A stretch of DNA of 64,000 nt from Gryllotalpicola protaetiae (GTDB taxonomy: Bacteria > Actinomycetota > Actinomycetes > Actinomycetales > Microbacteriaceae). The stretch spans positions 1,550,001 through 1,614,000 of the forward strand of contig NZ_CP032624.1 in the NCBI RefSeq assembly GCF_003627055.1, written 5' to 3'. The position numbers were made by a program, and so were the translations under genes. How positions within the stretch are numbered: the first letter of the stretch is position 1; every line of letters begins with the position of its first letter. Positions 42,601 through 51,447 of the stretch are shown here, one piece after another. A model generated the notes under the pieces. That model was not told where the DNA came from. It saw nothing but the letters and a program-made list of their open reading frames with translations, and did no database searches.

Positions 42601-43084
42601 ACGCCTTCTCGTCCGTAACGCAGACTGCTTCCCGCAGAGTCCGAAGTGACATCCGCCCGCCCCGGGCCTGTCGGCATCCCCACCCTGTCTTCTTGCCGCG
42701 GGCGCAGCCCGCTAGCTCGGCGCGTCGCCATCCATCCCTGCCCCGCCATCACCACACCCCTCTCTAGCCCTCGTCGGCGTCGACACGGAGGTGCCCCGGT
42801 ATTCAGTTGAAAGCGGTCGATCTGGCCGCATGGTTCTGCGGCTGAGAACCCTGTATTTCGCCGGTGGCGGGCTGGCAGTCCGGCAGCCGCGGGTTGACGC
42901 TCGGGGACGCGGGATCTGCGCGGGTTCTGGCGGGCCTGATCGCGCGGGACACGCGGAGAAAATCTGTCGGTTCGTGGCACATCCGGGCCGGAGACACCGG
43001 CGCATTCGACGGTGAACTCCTGCGCACGTTTGGCGGTTTCGTCTCGCGCGGTCCTGCGGTCGCTCGCACCGCGTCCCGTGGCTC

Positions 43085-43096
43085 GCCGCGCTCATC
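43085..43096 (+). promoter_or_regulatory. Shared element promoter, CTCAT type
   Basis: GCCGCG then CTCATC. The predicted start at about 43103 gives a 37-nt leader before GTG 43140. Confidence 0.45.
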
Positions 43097-43139
43097 CAGG
43101 TCAGGCGCGGAGACCGTCCCCGCGTCGGAAAGCCAGCTC

Positions 43140-46031
43140 GTGAAGCTCAGTCACCGCCTCGCCGCAGTCATCCTCGCGACGACCCTCGCCGTCGCCGGTG
43201 CCCTCGCGGGTGCGGGGGCCGCTCAGGCGGCTGGGGTGGGTGGGAGCCAGGTTGCGGCGAGCGTGGTCGTGGCGGCGCCGGCACCGGTCACGCAGGCGAG
43301 CGGGGACGTCGACACCACAACGACATGCTCGGCTGACACGCATACCGAGGTCGTCGACGGGAAGACCAAGTGCTATTACCTCGACCCGTACTTCGTCCAG
43401 TTCCTTCCTATCAATCGGTGGTCGTCCTTCACGGCGTCGATCCACACCAACTTCTCGAACGTCGTCAGCTCGGTGGTCGCGAACGCCTCAGTTACCACGC
43501 CGCAGGTATGGGGCGCAACGATCGGCGACTGGTCGTATCGCACCGCCGCCGACCTGGTGTCTCTTGCGACCTCGATGCAGCCGCTGAACCTCCTCGGAGC
43601 GAAGGCCGACAACATCGTCGGCGTCATCGGCAGCGCGCTCTTCGACTCGACGGGCAAGACGTTCTCGGTGATCGCAGCGCTCGTCATCATCATGGTCGTC
43701 GCGGCGGTCTGGCGTATGCGGAAGGACGGGCTGGTCGCCCTGAAGAAGCTGATTCCGGTCGCCGTGGCGCTGGGCATTTTCACGACGATGATCGGTGGGG
43801 CGACCCAGTCGACAACGACAGACGGCGTCTTCAATCCCGGCTTCATGAGCCCGGGTTGGGTCGTACAGAAGGCGTCCACGGTGATCAACGGGGCGACGTC
43901 ACTGCCGGCGGCCGGGGTCCTGGCCGCTCAGGGCGGGACGATCGAGCGGACTGTCGCGCCCACCGGCTCGAACTGCGCCGCCGAGATCAAATCCCTCGAC
44001 AGCGACTTCGCGAACGGACTCGACGGGACACAGCAGAACGCCGACCTCGGCGCTGTGGCACAGGGCGTCAACGACCTCTGGTTGGAAAGCGGGCTCGCCT
44101 CGTATTTCACAATGCAGGGCGGATCGTCCACGGAGACGCCGGACACCGACCGCACCTGGGTGTCTGAGGCCGGCTGCGTGATGCTCGACCAGCAGTCGTC
44201 CGTTCCTCCGGCGCAGATCGCCGCCGCGTTCACCGGCGGCAACATGAACCTCATCGGAGACACCGCCGACACGAAGAACCACAAGATCAACACGAACTCG
44301 GCTGCTTGGTATGTCGACCAGACCAACAACACAGAGGTCGACGAGGACTGGATCGCATGGGCCGCATGCCAGGTCACGGAGAACAAGGCGGGCAACGGGT
44401 TCGACATCTCGGTCCGCCCCGCCTTCAGCAAGGTCACCGGCGGCGACCAGGCGTGCGCCGACTGGTGGGACACCGACGGCCCCGACGCGCCCACGAAGAA
44501 CAAGACGTGGGCGGAGATCCAGAGGCTCGGCAACGCGCTGAACAACGTCGAGTCGCTGGGCATCAACGGCGCGATTGACGACGCTCTCGGAAATCCTGAC
44601 TCACCCGCGCTCGACGCATTCAAGATCGGCGGGTCCACTGGCGCCGTCAACAGCAATTTCCCGCTGAACCCGGCGTCATACCCCGACGGTGAACCCGAGA
44701 AGGCGGGCACCCCGGACCAGTTCCTCGCTGAAGTCCAGAGCGCCCGAACGTTCGTCTCAACGCTGCACGGCGGGTCCTGGTCAGGATCTGCGGATGGGCT
44801 AGCGGCCGCCGGGTCATTCGGCCTCTCCGGCCTCGTCGTGCTCTTCGGCTTGGGCGGTCTGGCACTCGCGGTTGCTCTCGCGAAGCTCGGCACGGTCGTC
44901 ATGATCCTCGCGCTGGCCGGTGTCATGCTCCGCGTCATGATTCGGCCCGAGAGCGGCGGAGCGGTCATCGCGAAGTTCGGGAAGCGTGCGCTCGGCGGGA
45001 TGATCCTCGCGTGGGCGTCCTCGTTCGCGCTGGCCCTGGTTGTCGCGGTGTCCACGCTCATCTCGAGCCTCGGGAACCAGCTCTTCCCCACCGCGAGCCC
45101 GCTGTCGATCGCGTGGGTCGGTGCGAGCCCCGCGATCGCTTTGTTCCTCCTCAACTGGCTGCTCAAGTCGATCGGGCAGCCGGGCATCTTCCGGCCGTCC
45201 GACGCGATGAACTGGGGCACGTCGGCAAGCGGGATCGGGGGCGCCGCCGCCTCCTGGGTGCAGAGCTACATCGGGAAGGCACGCCAGGCGGAAGGACGCA
45301 GCCTGCTCGACGGCGCGAAGTCGATCCACGCCGGTGCGGCGACGGGTGTTGCAGGCGCTCAGAACGGCCTGCGGCTGCTGCGCGGTCAGAGCGAGCAGCG
45401 CAAGAACATGATGACGCCGGCGACCGGTGGCCCGAAGGCCAAGCCAACGGATGATCCGCGTCCGAAGCCGGGACCGGCTGGCGATGAGCCGAAGCCAGGG
45501 CCTGGACCGATGCCCGGTCCGGGGCCGAAGCCGGGCCCGAAGCCGGGACCTGCGGCGGCCGGCGCGAAGGCGGCGTCCGCGGGTACCCGCGACGTGTCTG
45601 GCGCCTGGGTGATGGGCAGCGCTCGCTTCCCCGCGGTCGATGGACCCGCGCCCCGGCACCGAGTTGCGCCAGGCGTCGGACGCGCACGCGACCTCTCGTT
45701 CGCTCTCGGCACGACCGGGGCACAGAAGCTGCAGACCGTGGTCACCTACGGTGCCGTCGCTTCGACGGGGGCGTCAGCGATCAAGGCGGACCTTCCGGTC
45801 GCAGACCGGCTCGCGGCTCAGCGCGGCGCCCAGCACGCCGCGCAGCAGAGCCGCTCGGCTAAGACCGAGACCGGGACCCCGGTCACACCGACCCCGGCGC
45901 CCGCATCTGCGAGGTCCGCTCAGACACCAGCTGCGCAACGGCCCCGCTTCCAGCCGCAGCCGCCGCTCATCCCGCTGCGACCGGCCAACCAGCCGCGCGC
46001 CAGCCAGAACTTGCACGGCGGTCGTCGATGA
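43140..46031 (+). CDS. VirB6/TrbL-like conjugation membrane protein
   Basis: 963 residues. Signal-like N-terminus (LAAVILATTLAVAGALAGAG). Membrane helices near 180 (IAALVIIMVVAAVW), 205 (LIPVAVALGIFTTMI), 560 and 590 (GLVVLFGLGGLALAVALAKLG; TVVMILALAGVMLRVMI), 620 and 650. A Pro/Lys/Gly-rich cytoplasmic tail ends the protein (PGPGPMPGPGPKPGPK). The layout matches actinobacterial TrbL-like proteins that form the inner-membrane channel in type IV secretion. GTG 43140 follows GGAAAG. It overlaps the next gene (ATGA). The partner ATPases are not found in this window. Confidence 0.65.
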   Translation: MKLSHRLAAVILATTLAVAGALAGAGAAQAAGVGGSQVAASVVVAAPAPVTQASGDVDTTTTCSADTHTEVVDGKTKCYYLDPYFVQFLPINRWSSFTASIHTNFSNVVSSVVANASVTTPQVWGATIGDWSYRTAADLVSLATSMQPLNLLGAKADNIVGVIGSALFDSTGKTFSVIAALVIIMVVAAVWRMRKDGLVALKKLIPVAVALGIFTTMIGGATQSTTTDGVFNPGFMSPGWVVQKASTVINGATSLPAAGVLAAQGGTIERTVAPTGSNCAAEIKSLDSDFANGLDGTQQNADLGAVAQGVNDLWLESGLASYFTMQGGSSTETPDTDRTWVSEAGCVMLDQQSSVPPAQIAAAFTGGNMNLIGDTADTKNHKINTNSAAWYVDQTNNTEVDEDWIAWAACQVTENKAGNGFDISVRPAFSKVTGGDQACADWWDTDGPDAPTKNKTWAEIQRLGNALNNVESLGINGAIDDALGNPDSPALDAFKIGGSTGAVNSNFPLNPASYPDGEPEKAGTPDQFLAEVQSARTFVSTLHGGSWSGSADGLAAAGSFGLSGLVVLFGLGGLALAVALAKLGTVVMILALAGVMLRVMIRPESGGAVIAKFGKRALGGMILAWASSFALALVVAVSTLISSLGNQLFPTASPLSIAWVGASPAIALFLLNWLLKSIGQPGIFRPSDAMNWGTSASGIGGAAASWVQSYIGKARQAEGRSLLDGAKSIHAGAATGVAGAQNGLRLLRGQSEQRKNMMTPATGGPKAKPTDDPRPKPGPAGDEPKPGPGPMPGPGPKPGPKPGPAAAGAKAASAGTRDVSGAWVMGSARFPAVDGPAPRHRVAPGVGRARDLSFALGTTGAQKLQTVVTYGAVASTGASAIKADLPVADRLAAQRGAQHAAQQSRSAKTETGTPVTPTPAPASARSAQTPAAQRPRFQPQPPLIPLRPANQPRASQNLHGGRR

Positions 46032-48085
46032 GCGAGGTGGACGCACGGGAGAAGGCGCGGAAGCTCGCCGCGATCCGCAGCCGGCAGGGCGGGGGCGTCG
46101 CAGCCGGGACGGCAGCCGCGGCGAAGCCGGGCGGACTGGGCGTGTCGGCCGACGACATCAAGGGACTCGCCCAGCCGAAAGACGACACCGTCGGAGACCT
46201 CAAGCGGGACGTCGCGCAGGCCGCGGTGCAAGGCGCGGTGGAGGGCGCAGCCAAGGGCGGCGCGCACGGCGCGGTGGCGGGCGCCGCGGTCAAGGGGTCC
46301 CTGGCCGTCCTCAAAAGCAAGACCGGCCGGCGCATCATTCTCTGGGCAGTGCTCGGCCCGGTGATCGCGTCGATCTGCACGTTCCTCCTCCTCACCCAGA
46401 TCATCTCGACCGCTGCAGCGACAGCCGAGGCCGGCGTGCAGTCACAACAGTCGGCGACCGCTGAGACTGCGGGGTTCACCGATGACCAGGTGTCTGACGC
46501 GTCCGACGCCGTGTCGGGGACCCGCGTCCCCTGGGTGCTCGCACTCGCCTACGCACGCGTGACGGGGGCCGCGATGACTCAGGCCGCCGCTCGACAGCTC
46601 GACGCCGCAGTCTCCTCCGACCACGGCCTCGACCTGAGCCTCGTCGGATATATCGACCTGGGGTCCGACGGGAGCCTTGCCGTGGACCAGGCACGCACCG
46701 ACGAAGTCGCAGCCGTCGGGCAGATCTGGGTCGCCGCGATGGTGAAGGTCGGGTTGAGCAACGCAAACGCCACCCAGATCTGGAATGTAGCGCTGGCCGT
46801 CATCTCGGGCCAGCAGAACACCTGCCCGTCGGGAACAACAGGCGCCACCGATCAGGACCCCGGCTCGAGCGGCAACGCGCTCAACTCGACTCAGACTGCT
46901 CACGCAGTCCAGATCATCTCTGACATCCGCGGCCTGCTCACCGACGATGGTCAGGCTCGGCAGGCGTCTATCGACGCGCTCGACTCTGCGATCACAGAGT
47001 CGGGAATCCTGATGCAGGCGAACTCGACCGTTCCCGACTCACTGAACTATCCGCACGACAAGGTGGGTTCTGATCACGACTCGCTCGGCTTCTTCCAAAT
47101 GAGAGCCAACGGCGGCAACTGGGGCACAGTCGCCGAGCTCATGGACCCGCACCAGCAGGTGATCCGCTACCTGGGTGGACCGTTCAGGCCGTCCGACGAG
47201 CACTCCACGTCCCCGCTCCTCGACCAGCCGGGGTGGCAGGACCTGCAGCCCGACGTTGCCTCCCAGCGCGTGGAGGTTTCAAACAACCCGAACGCATACA
47301 CCCCGCACGTCGCGCTCGCCGAGACCCTCGTCGAGGAGCTCTGGTCGCAGGCGACGCCCTCCACCACGATCCAGCCCCTCGTCACGTCCATGCAGTCCAC
47401 CACCCCGAGCGCCGCCGCCCCGGTCACCGAAACGGCGCCGGCAAGCGACGACCCGACCACGGTATGTTCTGGTGACAGCGCGAACATCTCCACCAGCCAG
47501 CAGGGTCTCGCTCAGCAGATCGTTGCGCTCGAGGCGGCCGGAAAGGTCACGTACTGGTCGAATCCGGACTCGTCGATTCCTCTCAAGTCAGAGGTCGACA
47601 ACATCGCCAACGGAACCGCGACCAGCGACTGCTGGCTGGGGACCGGTGTCCTCGAGGCGATCCTCGTCGCGCAACACTCATTCGGCTCGGTACAGATCAA
47701 CGACTTGAACCGCACCTGTGAGCACGATTCGACGGACGCGTCTATTCATTCCGCACACTTCATCGGGCTCGCCGTCGACTTCGGATCTCTGGGTGGAGAG
47801 ACCGTCCAGGGAAGCGACGCACGTGACGTTGCCCTCCTTCAGATCCTCGACCCGATGAGCCCGAAGACCGCGTGGGCCGGACAGGCGAACTGTCGGGCGG
47901 CCGCCGGGATCAAGATCCCGCTCGTAAACATCACTGAGGGCGACGACACCTGCACACATCAGCATTGGCAGGCTGGGAGCACGGCAGGAACCGATCCGAC
48001 GCTCGACGAGGGGCAGTTCGAGCAGATCATGACGCTGCCCGTCGGATGGGCGGTCGCTGGCGGCGCCGGAAGGGGGCCGCAGTAG
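46028..48085 (+). CDS. VirB1-like wall hydrolase with M15-like domain
   Basis: 685 residues. A basic cytoplasmic head, one membrane helix (about 100-125) and a long extracytoplasmic part. Near 350 is SLGFFQMRANGGNWGTVAE, like transglycosylase cores (SLGLFQ..WG). From 570 is SAHFIGLAVDF with His577 and Asp584, matching the SxHxxGxAxD zinc motif of M15 peptidases, closed by CTHQHW. Would open peptidoglycan for a secretion channel. ATG overlaps the TrbL-like stop. Confidence 0.7.
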   Translation: MSEVDAREKARKLAAIRSRQGGGVAAGTAAAAKPGGLGVSADDIKGLAQPKDDTVGDLKRDVAQAAVQGAVEGAAKGGAHGAVAGAAVKGSLAVLKSKTGRRIILWAVLGPVIASICTFLLLTQIISTAAATAEAGVQSQQSATAETAGFTDDQVSDASDAVSGTRVPWVLALAYARVTGAAMTQAAARQLDAAVSSDHGLDLSLVGYIDLGSDGSLAVDQARTDEVAAVGQIWVAAMVKVGLSNANATQIWNVALAVISGQQNTCPSGTTGATDQDPGSSGNALNSTQTAHAVQIISDIRGLLTDDGQARQASIDALDSAITESGILMQANSTVPDSLNYPHDKVGSDHDSLGFFQMRANGGNWGTVAELMDPHQQVIRYLGGPFRPSDEHSTSPLLDQPGWQDLQPDVASQRVEVSNNPNAYTPHVALAETLVEELWSQATPSTTIQPLVTSMQSTTPSAAAPVTETAPASDDPTTVCSGDSANISTSQQGLAQQIVALEAAGKVTYWSNPDSSIPLKSEVDNIANGTATSDCWLGTGVLEAILVAQHSFGSVQINDLNRTCEHDSTDASIHSAHFIGLAVDFGSLGGETVQGSDARDVALLQILDPMSPKTAWAGQANCRAAAGIKIPLVNITEGDDTCTHQHWQAGSTAGTDPTLDEGQFEQIMTLPVGWAVAGGAGRGPQ

Positions 48086-48150
48086 TGCGCAAGCGGGTCG
48101 TGGCGCAGCGGTTGACGCTGACCGCGGTCGTCCCGTCGGCCGTCATCTGA
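48085..48150 (+). pseudogene. 21-codon stub after the hydrolase
   Basis: GTG overlaps the hydrolase stop (TAGTG) and the frame ends after VRKRVVAQRLTLTAVV. This coupling style is used by real genes here, so it may be the 5' remnant of a lost downstream transfer gene. Weak. Confidence 0.25.
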
Positions 48151-48200
48151 GGGGTGGCCGGCTCGATCTGGGTTCCGGGTTGGTTGGTGCCGAGCTGAGC

Positions 48201-49091
48201 TCAGTGCTCGGCGACTTTCGCTTTCCGATACCGCTCCCAGTCGATGGCGTCCTCGAGCATCGAGGTCGCGGTTCGCAACGGCGCGACAAGCGATCCGATC
48301 CTGGCGGTGACTTCGACCTGCAAAGTTCCATTCCCATAATCACGGGTCTCTTGCATCGCGGCGACGAGCATCACGCGCGAGGCGGAAGGGTGTGTCAGCC
48401 CACTCGTCAGCATCCAGATCGTCTTGGGGAGGAACCCTCCACGGAAGCGTGTGGAAGAGGTGGACGCGTCGTCGAGGATCTCAGACCACTTGGGGAGCCC
48501 TGCACTGTATTCGTCGTCCGCGATCCCGCACGCCTTTGCGGCGGCTTTCAGCGTCTTCTGTCGCGTCCGGTCCCTGCGGTTCGCGTCGCGCGTAGCCTTC
48601 GCGCGGGTTGACCGCTGCTCACGAGTCTCCGGCGGGCGCCCCTGGTTGATCGAGCTGACGAGTTGCTTCTCGAAGGTGAGTTCTGACGAGATAGCGGCGA
48701 GTGCGCGCCGTCTGCGCTCGTGCGGGTCCGAAGGGCTTAGGAGCCAACTGGTGAGCGCGGCGTGCTCGATGATGGCGCGGATGTGCGAGTGCAAGGCGAC
48801 TATGAGAATCGAGAGACCACCGTTCCCATCATCGAGCAGCGTGAGCAGAGCGCGGCAGTGGTCGTTTGCAGAGTTCAGGTAGCTACTGGTCAGGTGGCTC
48901 AGGCGATCCGGGTGCGTGACCTCGTCGTCGGTGGCCATCTCCGAGTTCTTCACGGGTTGGATCTTGCTGCGGCGCTCGTGGCCGTCAACGAGCTGTCGCA
49001 GCTGACCGATGATCGCCAGGATCTCGCGCCCGGCAGCCTGCGCTTCCTCCGGCGTCTCGCCGTTGTGTTGTCTTGGCTCGGGTGCGCTCAT
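48201..49091 (-). CDS. Hypothetical protein
   Basis: 296 residues, helical, with LSHLTSSYLNSANDHCRALLTLLDDG and HSHIRAIIEHAALTSWLL, a His/Glu-containing helix pair similar to HEPN-like or DUF5677-like proteins, but no clear family. ATG 49091 follows GGAGGACCTG. Divergent from the DUF2637 gene. Confidence 0.5.
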   Translation of the reverse strand: MSAPEPRQHNGETPEEAQAAGREILAIIGQLRQLVDGHERRSKIQPVKNSEMATDDEVTHPDRLSHLTSSYLNSANDHCRALLTLLDDGNGGLSILIVALHSHIRAIIEHAALTSWLLSPSDPHERRRRALAAISSELTFEKQLVSSINQGRPPETREQRSTRAKATRDANRRDRTRQKTLKAAAKACGIADDEYSAGLPKWSEILDDASTSSTRFRGGFLPKTIWMLTSGLTHPSASRVMLVAAMQETRDYGNGTLQVEVTARIGSLVAPLRTATSMLEDAIDWERYRKAKVAEH

Positions 49092-49131
49092 CAGGTCCTC
49101 CGATGCGAAGTAGATCACGAGGGGCGACATT

Positions 49132-49143
49132 GCCGCGCATAGT
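49132..49143 (+). promoter_or_regulatory. Shared element promoter, CATAG type
   Basis: GCCGCG then CATAGT. Predicted start at 49150 gives a 28-nt leader with GAATGGAG before ATG 49178. The last copy of the motif I found in the element. Confidence 0.55.
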
Positions 49144-49177
49144 CTCCCAGCCCGCGTCATCTCGGAATGGAGTCCTC

Positions 49178-49810
49178 ATGCAGCGCTGGATCACCGTCAC
49201 CCTCATCGGCTTGGTCGCGCTCTGCGCCTTCACGCTCAGCTTCAACGCGTTAGCCTCCCTCGCGGCGGCTTCCCACCTCGGCGGCTGGCTGTCCGTCATC
49301 TACCCCGTGAACGTCGACGGCTGCGCACTGCTCGCGGGCTGGGTCGCGCTCACCTGCCGGAGCGAGAAGGAGCGCGTGACGCGACGCATCGCGTTCGTGG
49401 TCATGGCGACGCTGACGTCGTTGTCGCTTGCTGCAAACGTGCTTCACTCGGCGCTCGGACCTGTCGACCTGCCGATCGGCGCGCGTATTGTCATCGGGGC
49501 AGCGCCGGCGTTGTCGCTGCTCGCGTGCGCCGAGCTCGCGACCAGGCTCCTGACGAAGCCGGCGCCCGCTGCCAAGGCGAAGAAGGCGACCGTGACTGCC
49601 GCCGACCACCAGCCGATGGCGAAGCGGAGCGCGTCGACGCCGCCGCGGGTCGCGGCGAGCGGGGCGAAAGACGCCGTGATCGCGTGGGCGCAAGAACGGT
49701 TCGCGGAGACGGGCGCGTGGCCGAGCGGGCCGGAGTTGGGGGAGCGGTTGGGGCAGTCGCGGAAGTCGGGGAGTCGGCTGCGTGCGGCGCTCGTCGCAGG
49801 GGAGCTGTAG
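49178..49810 (+). CDS. DUF2637 protein with C-terminal HTH-like domain
   Basis: 210 residues. Four membrane helices in the first 120 (ITVTLIGLVALCAFTLSFNAL; GWLSVIYPVNVDGCALLAGWVAL; RIAFVVMATLTSLSLAANVL; VIGAAPALSLLACAELATRL) with the DUF2637 YPVNVDG signature. A Lys/Ala linker leads to a C-terminal PSGPELGERLGQSRKSGSRLRAALVAG segment. DUF2637 (SpdB-like) proteins are typical of actinobacterial conjugative elements. ATG 49178 follows GAATGGAG. Confidence 0.75.
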   Translation: MQRWITVTLIGLVALCAFTLSFNALASLAAASHLGGWLSVIYPVNVDGCALLAGWVALTCRSEKERVTRRIAFVVMATLTSLSLAANVLHSALGPVDLPIGARIVIGAAPALSLLACAELATRLLTKPAPAAKAKKATVTAADHQPMAKRSASTPPRVAASGAKDAVIAWAQERFAETGAWPSGPELGERLGQSRKSGSRLRAALVAGEL

Positions 49811-49974
49811 GCCAGCGGCGACAACCAACGCCATCATCCGAGCCTTCAAGGGTTGGGGTTTTCCCTACCTTGGACGCGGACGTGTTGTGGGGCCCGCCTA
49901 GTGTTCGTGGGCGTCGGTCTCGGAGACGCTGGGCGTGTCAGCACCACTCCAGAACATCCGAAGGGAACCTGATC

Positions 49975-50931
49975 ATGGGAAAGTATGTGCTCGAGCCGCA
50001 AGCGCAAGAGATCGCCGACGCGACCTCGAAACCTCCGTTCCTCTACGAGATCGGACCCGAGGCGGCTCGCAAGGTCCTCGACGACATCCAGGCAGCCCCG
50101 GTCGACAAGGTCGAGATCGGTGAGGACAAGTGGGTCACGGTCGCTGCTGAGGTCGGCGACGTGCAGGTCCGTGTGATCAAGCCGAAGGGTGCGGAGGGTG
50201 TCCTCCCCGTCATCCTCTACGTGCACGGCGGAGGGTGGATTCTCGGCAACTCCGGAACCCACGATCGCTTGATTCGCGAACTCGCGGACGGTGCACGCGC
50301 TGCGCTCGTCTTCGTCGAATACGACCGCTCACCGGAAGCCCATTACCCGGTAGCCATCGAGCAGGCCTACGCGACCGCGAGATGGATCATCGCCAACGCG
50401 CAGCAGGAAGGGTTCGACGCGTCACGCATGGCGGTCGCCGGTGACTCGGTTGGTGGAGACATGACGGCGGCTTTGACCCTGATGGCGAAGCAGCGCGGCG
50501 ACGTGAAGTTCATCCACCAGCTGCTGTTCTACCCGGTCACCGACGCTGGGCAGGACACCGGCAGCTACAAGGAGCTAGCCGACGGCCCGTTCCTCAGCGC
50601 AAAGGCGATGGAGTGGTTCTGGGACGCCTACATTCCCGACAAGAACGACCCGCGCCGCAAGGAGATCACCGCCTCGCCGCTCCAGGCAACGCTCGAGGAC
50701 CTCAAGGGCCTGCCGCCGGCCCTCGTCATTACCGACAATGACGTGCTGCGTGACGAAGGTCAGCAGTACGCGAACAAGCTGATCCAGGCCGGGGTCCCGA
50801 CTGCGAGCGTCCACTACAACGGGGTCACACACGACTTTATGATGCTGAACCCGGAACGTCCGACGCAGGCGGCGACGGCCGCCATCGAGCAGGCCATCAA
50901 CGTCCTTCGGAAGGCCTTCGGTACAGACTAG
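49975..50931 (+). CDS. Alpha/beta hydrolase, HSL-type esterase
   Basis: 318 residues with the oxyanion HGGGW motif (His84), the nucleophile elbow GDSVGG (Ser158), an Asp in VITDNDVLRDEG and a His in THDFM, so the catalytic triad is complete. Hormone-sensitive lipase family. ATG 49975 follows AAGGGA. Followed by a strong terminator. Function in this place is unknown. Confidence 0.85.
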   Translation: MGKYVLEPQAQEIADATSKPPFLYEIGPEAARKVLDDIQAAPVDKVEIGEDKWVTVAAEVGDVQVRVIKPKGAEGVLPVILYVHGGGWILGNSGTHDRLIRELADGARAALVFVEYDRSPEAHYPVAIEQAYATARWIIANAQQEGFDASRMAVAGDSVGGDMTAALTLMAKQRGDVKFIHQLLFYPVTDAGQDTGSYKELADGPFLSAKAMEWFWDAYIPDKNDPRRKEITASPLQATLEDLKGLPPALVITDNDVLRDEGQQYANKLIQAGVPTASVHYNGVTHDFMMLNPERPTQAATAAIEQAINVLRKAFGTD

Positions 50932-50957
50932 TAATCGCAACATCGCGATCTACTCGC

Positions 50958-50984
50958 AGGGGCTCGGCTGTTGGCCGAGCCCCT
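50958..50984. terminator. Terminator after the esterase
   Basis: Perfect 11-bp stem AGGGGCTCGGC with loop TGTTG, between the convergent esterase and receiver genes, usable in both directions. Confidence 0.75.
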
Positions 50985-50997
50985 GCTGCGCTGAGTG

Positions 50998-51357
50998 TCA
51001 GCTGAGGCCGAACAGCGTCGCGAGGTCGGCTCGCTGAAGCTCTTCCTTGCGGATGAACGCCTGTGCGCCAGCACTGGCTAAGCGTTGTTCGCTCAGTGCT
51101 TGATCGGCCGCGGACGTCAGAACCACCCGTGGCGGCCGCGGTAGCCGATGGAGGCATTCCGCCAGCTCCACCCCGCCCATCCCGGGCATCTCGACGTCGA
51201 TGAGCGCCGCCTCAGGCCGCAGGCTACGGATCAACTCGAGCGCGTCCGTTGCACTGCTGCTCGACACGACCACATGCATGCCGCGAGAAGTGAGCAGAAG
51301 CGAAGCTACGCGACGGAAGCCGTCATCGTCGTCGACCACTGCGACCCGGATGCTCAC
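50998..51357 (-). CDS. Receiver-only response regulator
   Basis: 119 residues, one CheY-like domain: acidic triad in VVDDDDGF, phospho-acceptor Asp54 in LIDVEMPG, Thr/Ser in LTSAAD and a Lys in FIRKEE. No output domain. Divergent from the histidine kinase, so it may be its partner. GTG 51357 chosen. Confidence 0.8.
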   Translation of the reverse strand: MSIRVAVVDDDDGFRRVASLLLTSRGMHVVVSSSSATDALELIRSLRPEAALIDVEMPGMGGVELAECLHRLPRPPRVVLTSAADQALSEQRLASAGAQAFIRKEELQRADLATLFGLS

Positions 51358-51447
51358 GTGATCATCATCGTGGATGGCACACAATGCCGGGCTGCGTCCG
51401 TCAATATACGCAATGCGGCCGTAACGCGACAGTGTCAGAGTTGAAGC

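Noticed and set aside
42004-42980. Several long open frames in the hairpin region
   Set aside because: They run through many perfect hairpins, show no ribosome sites and are Arg/Ala-rich shadow-like translations. I see no real gene.
2600-49810. Relaxase, VirB4 or VirD4 genes
   Set aside because: I looked for the HxH relaxase motif and for Walker motifs of VirB4/VirD4 in the long frames and found none.
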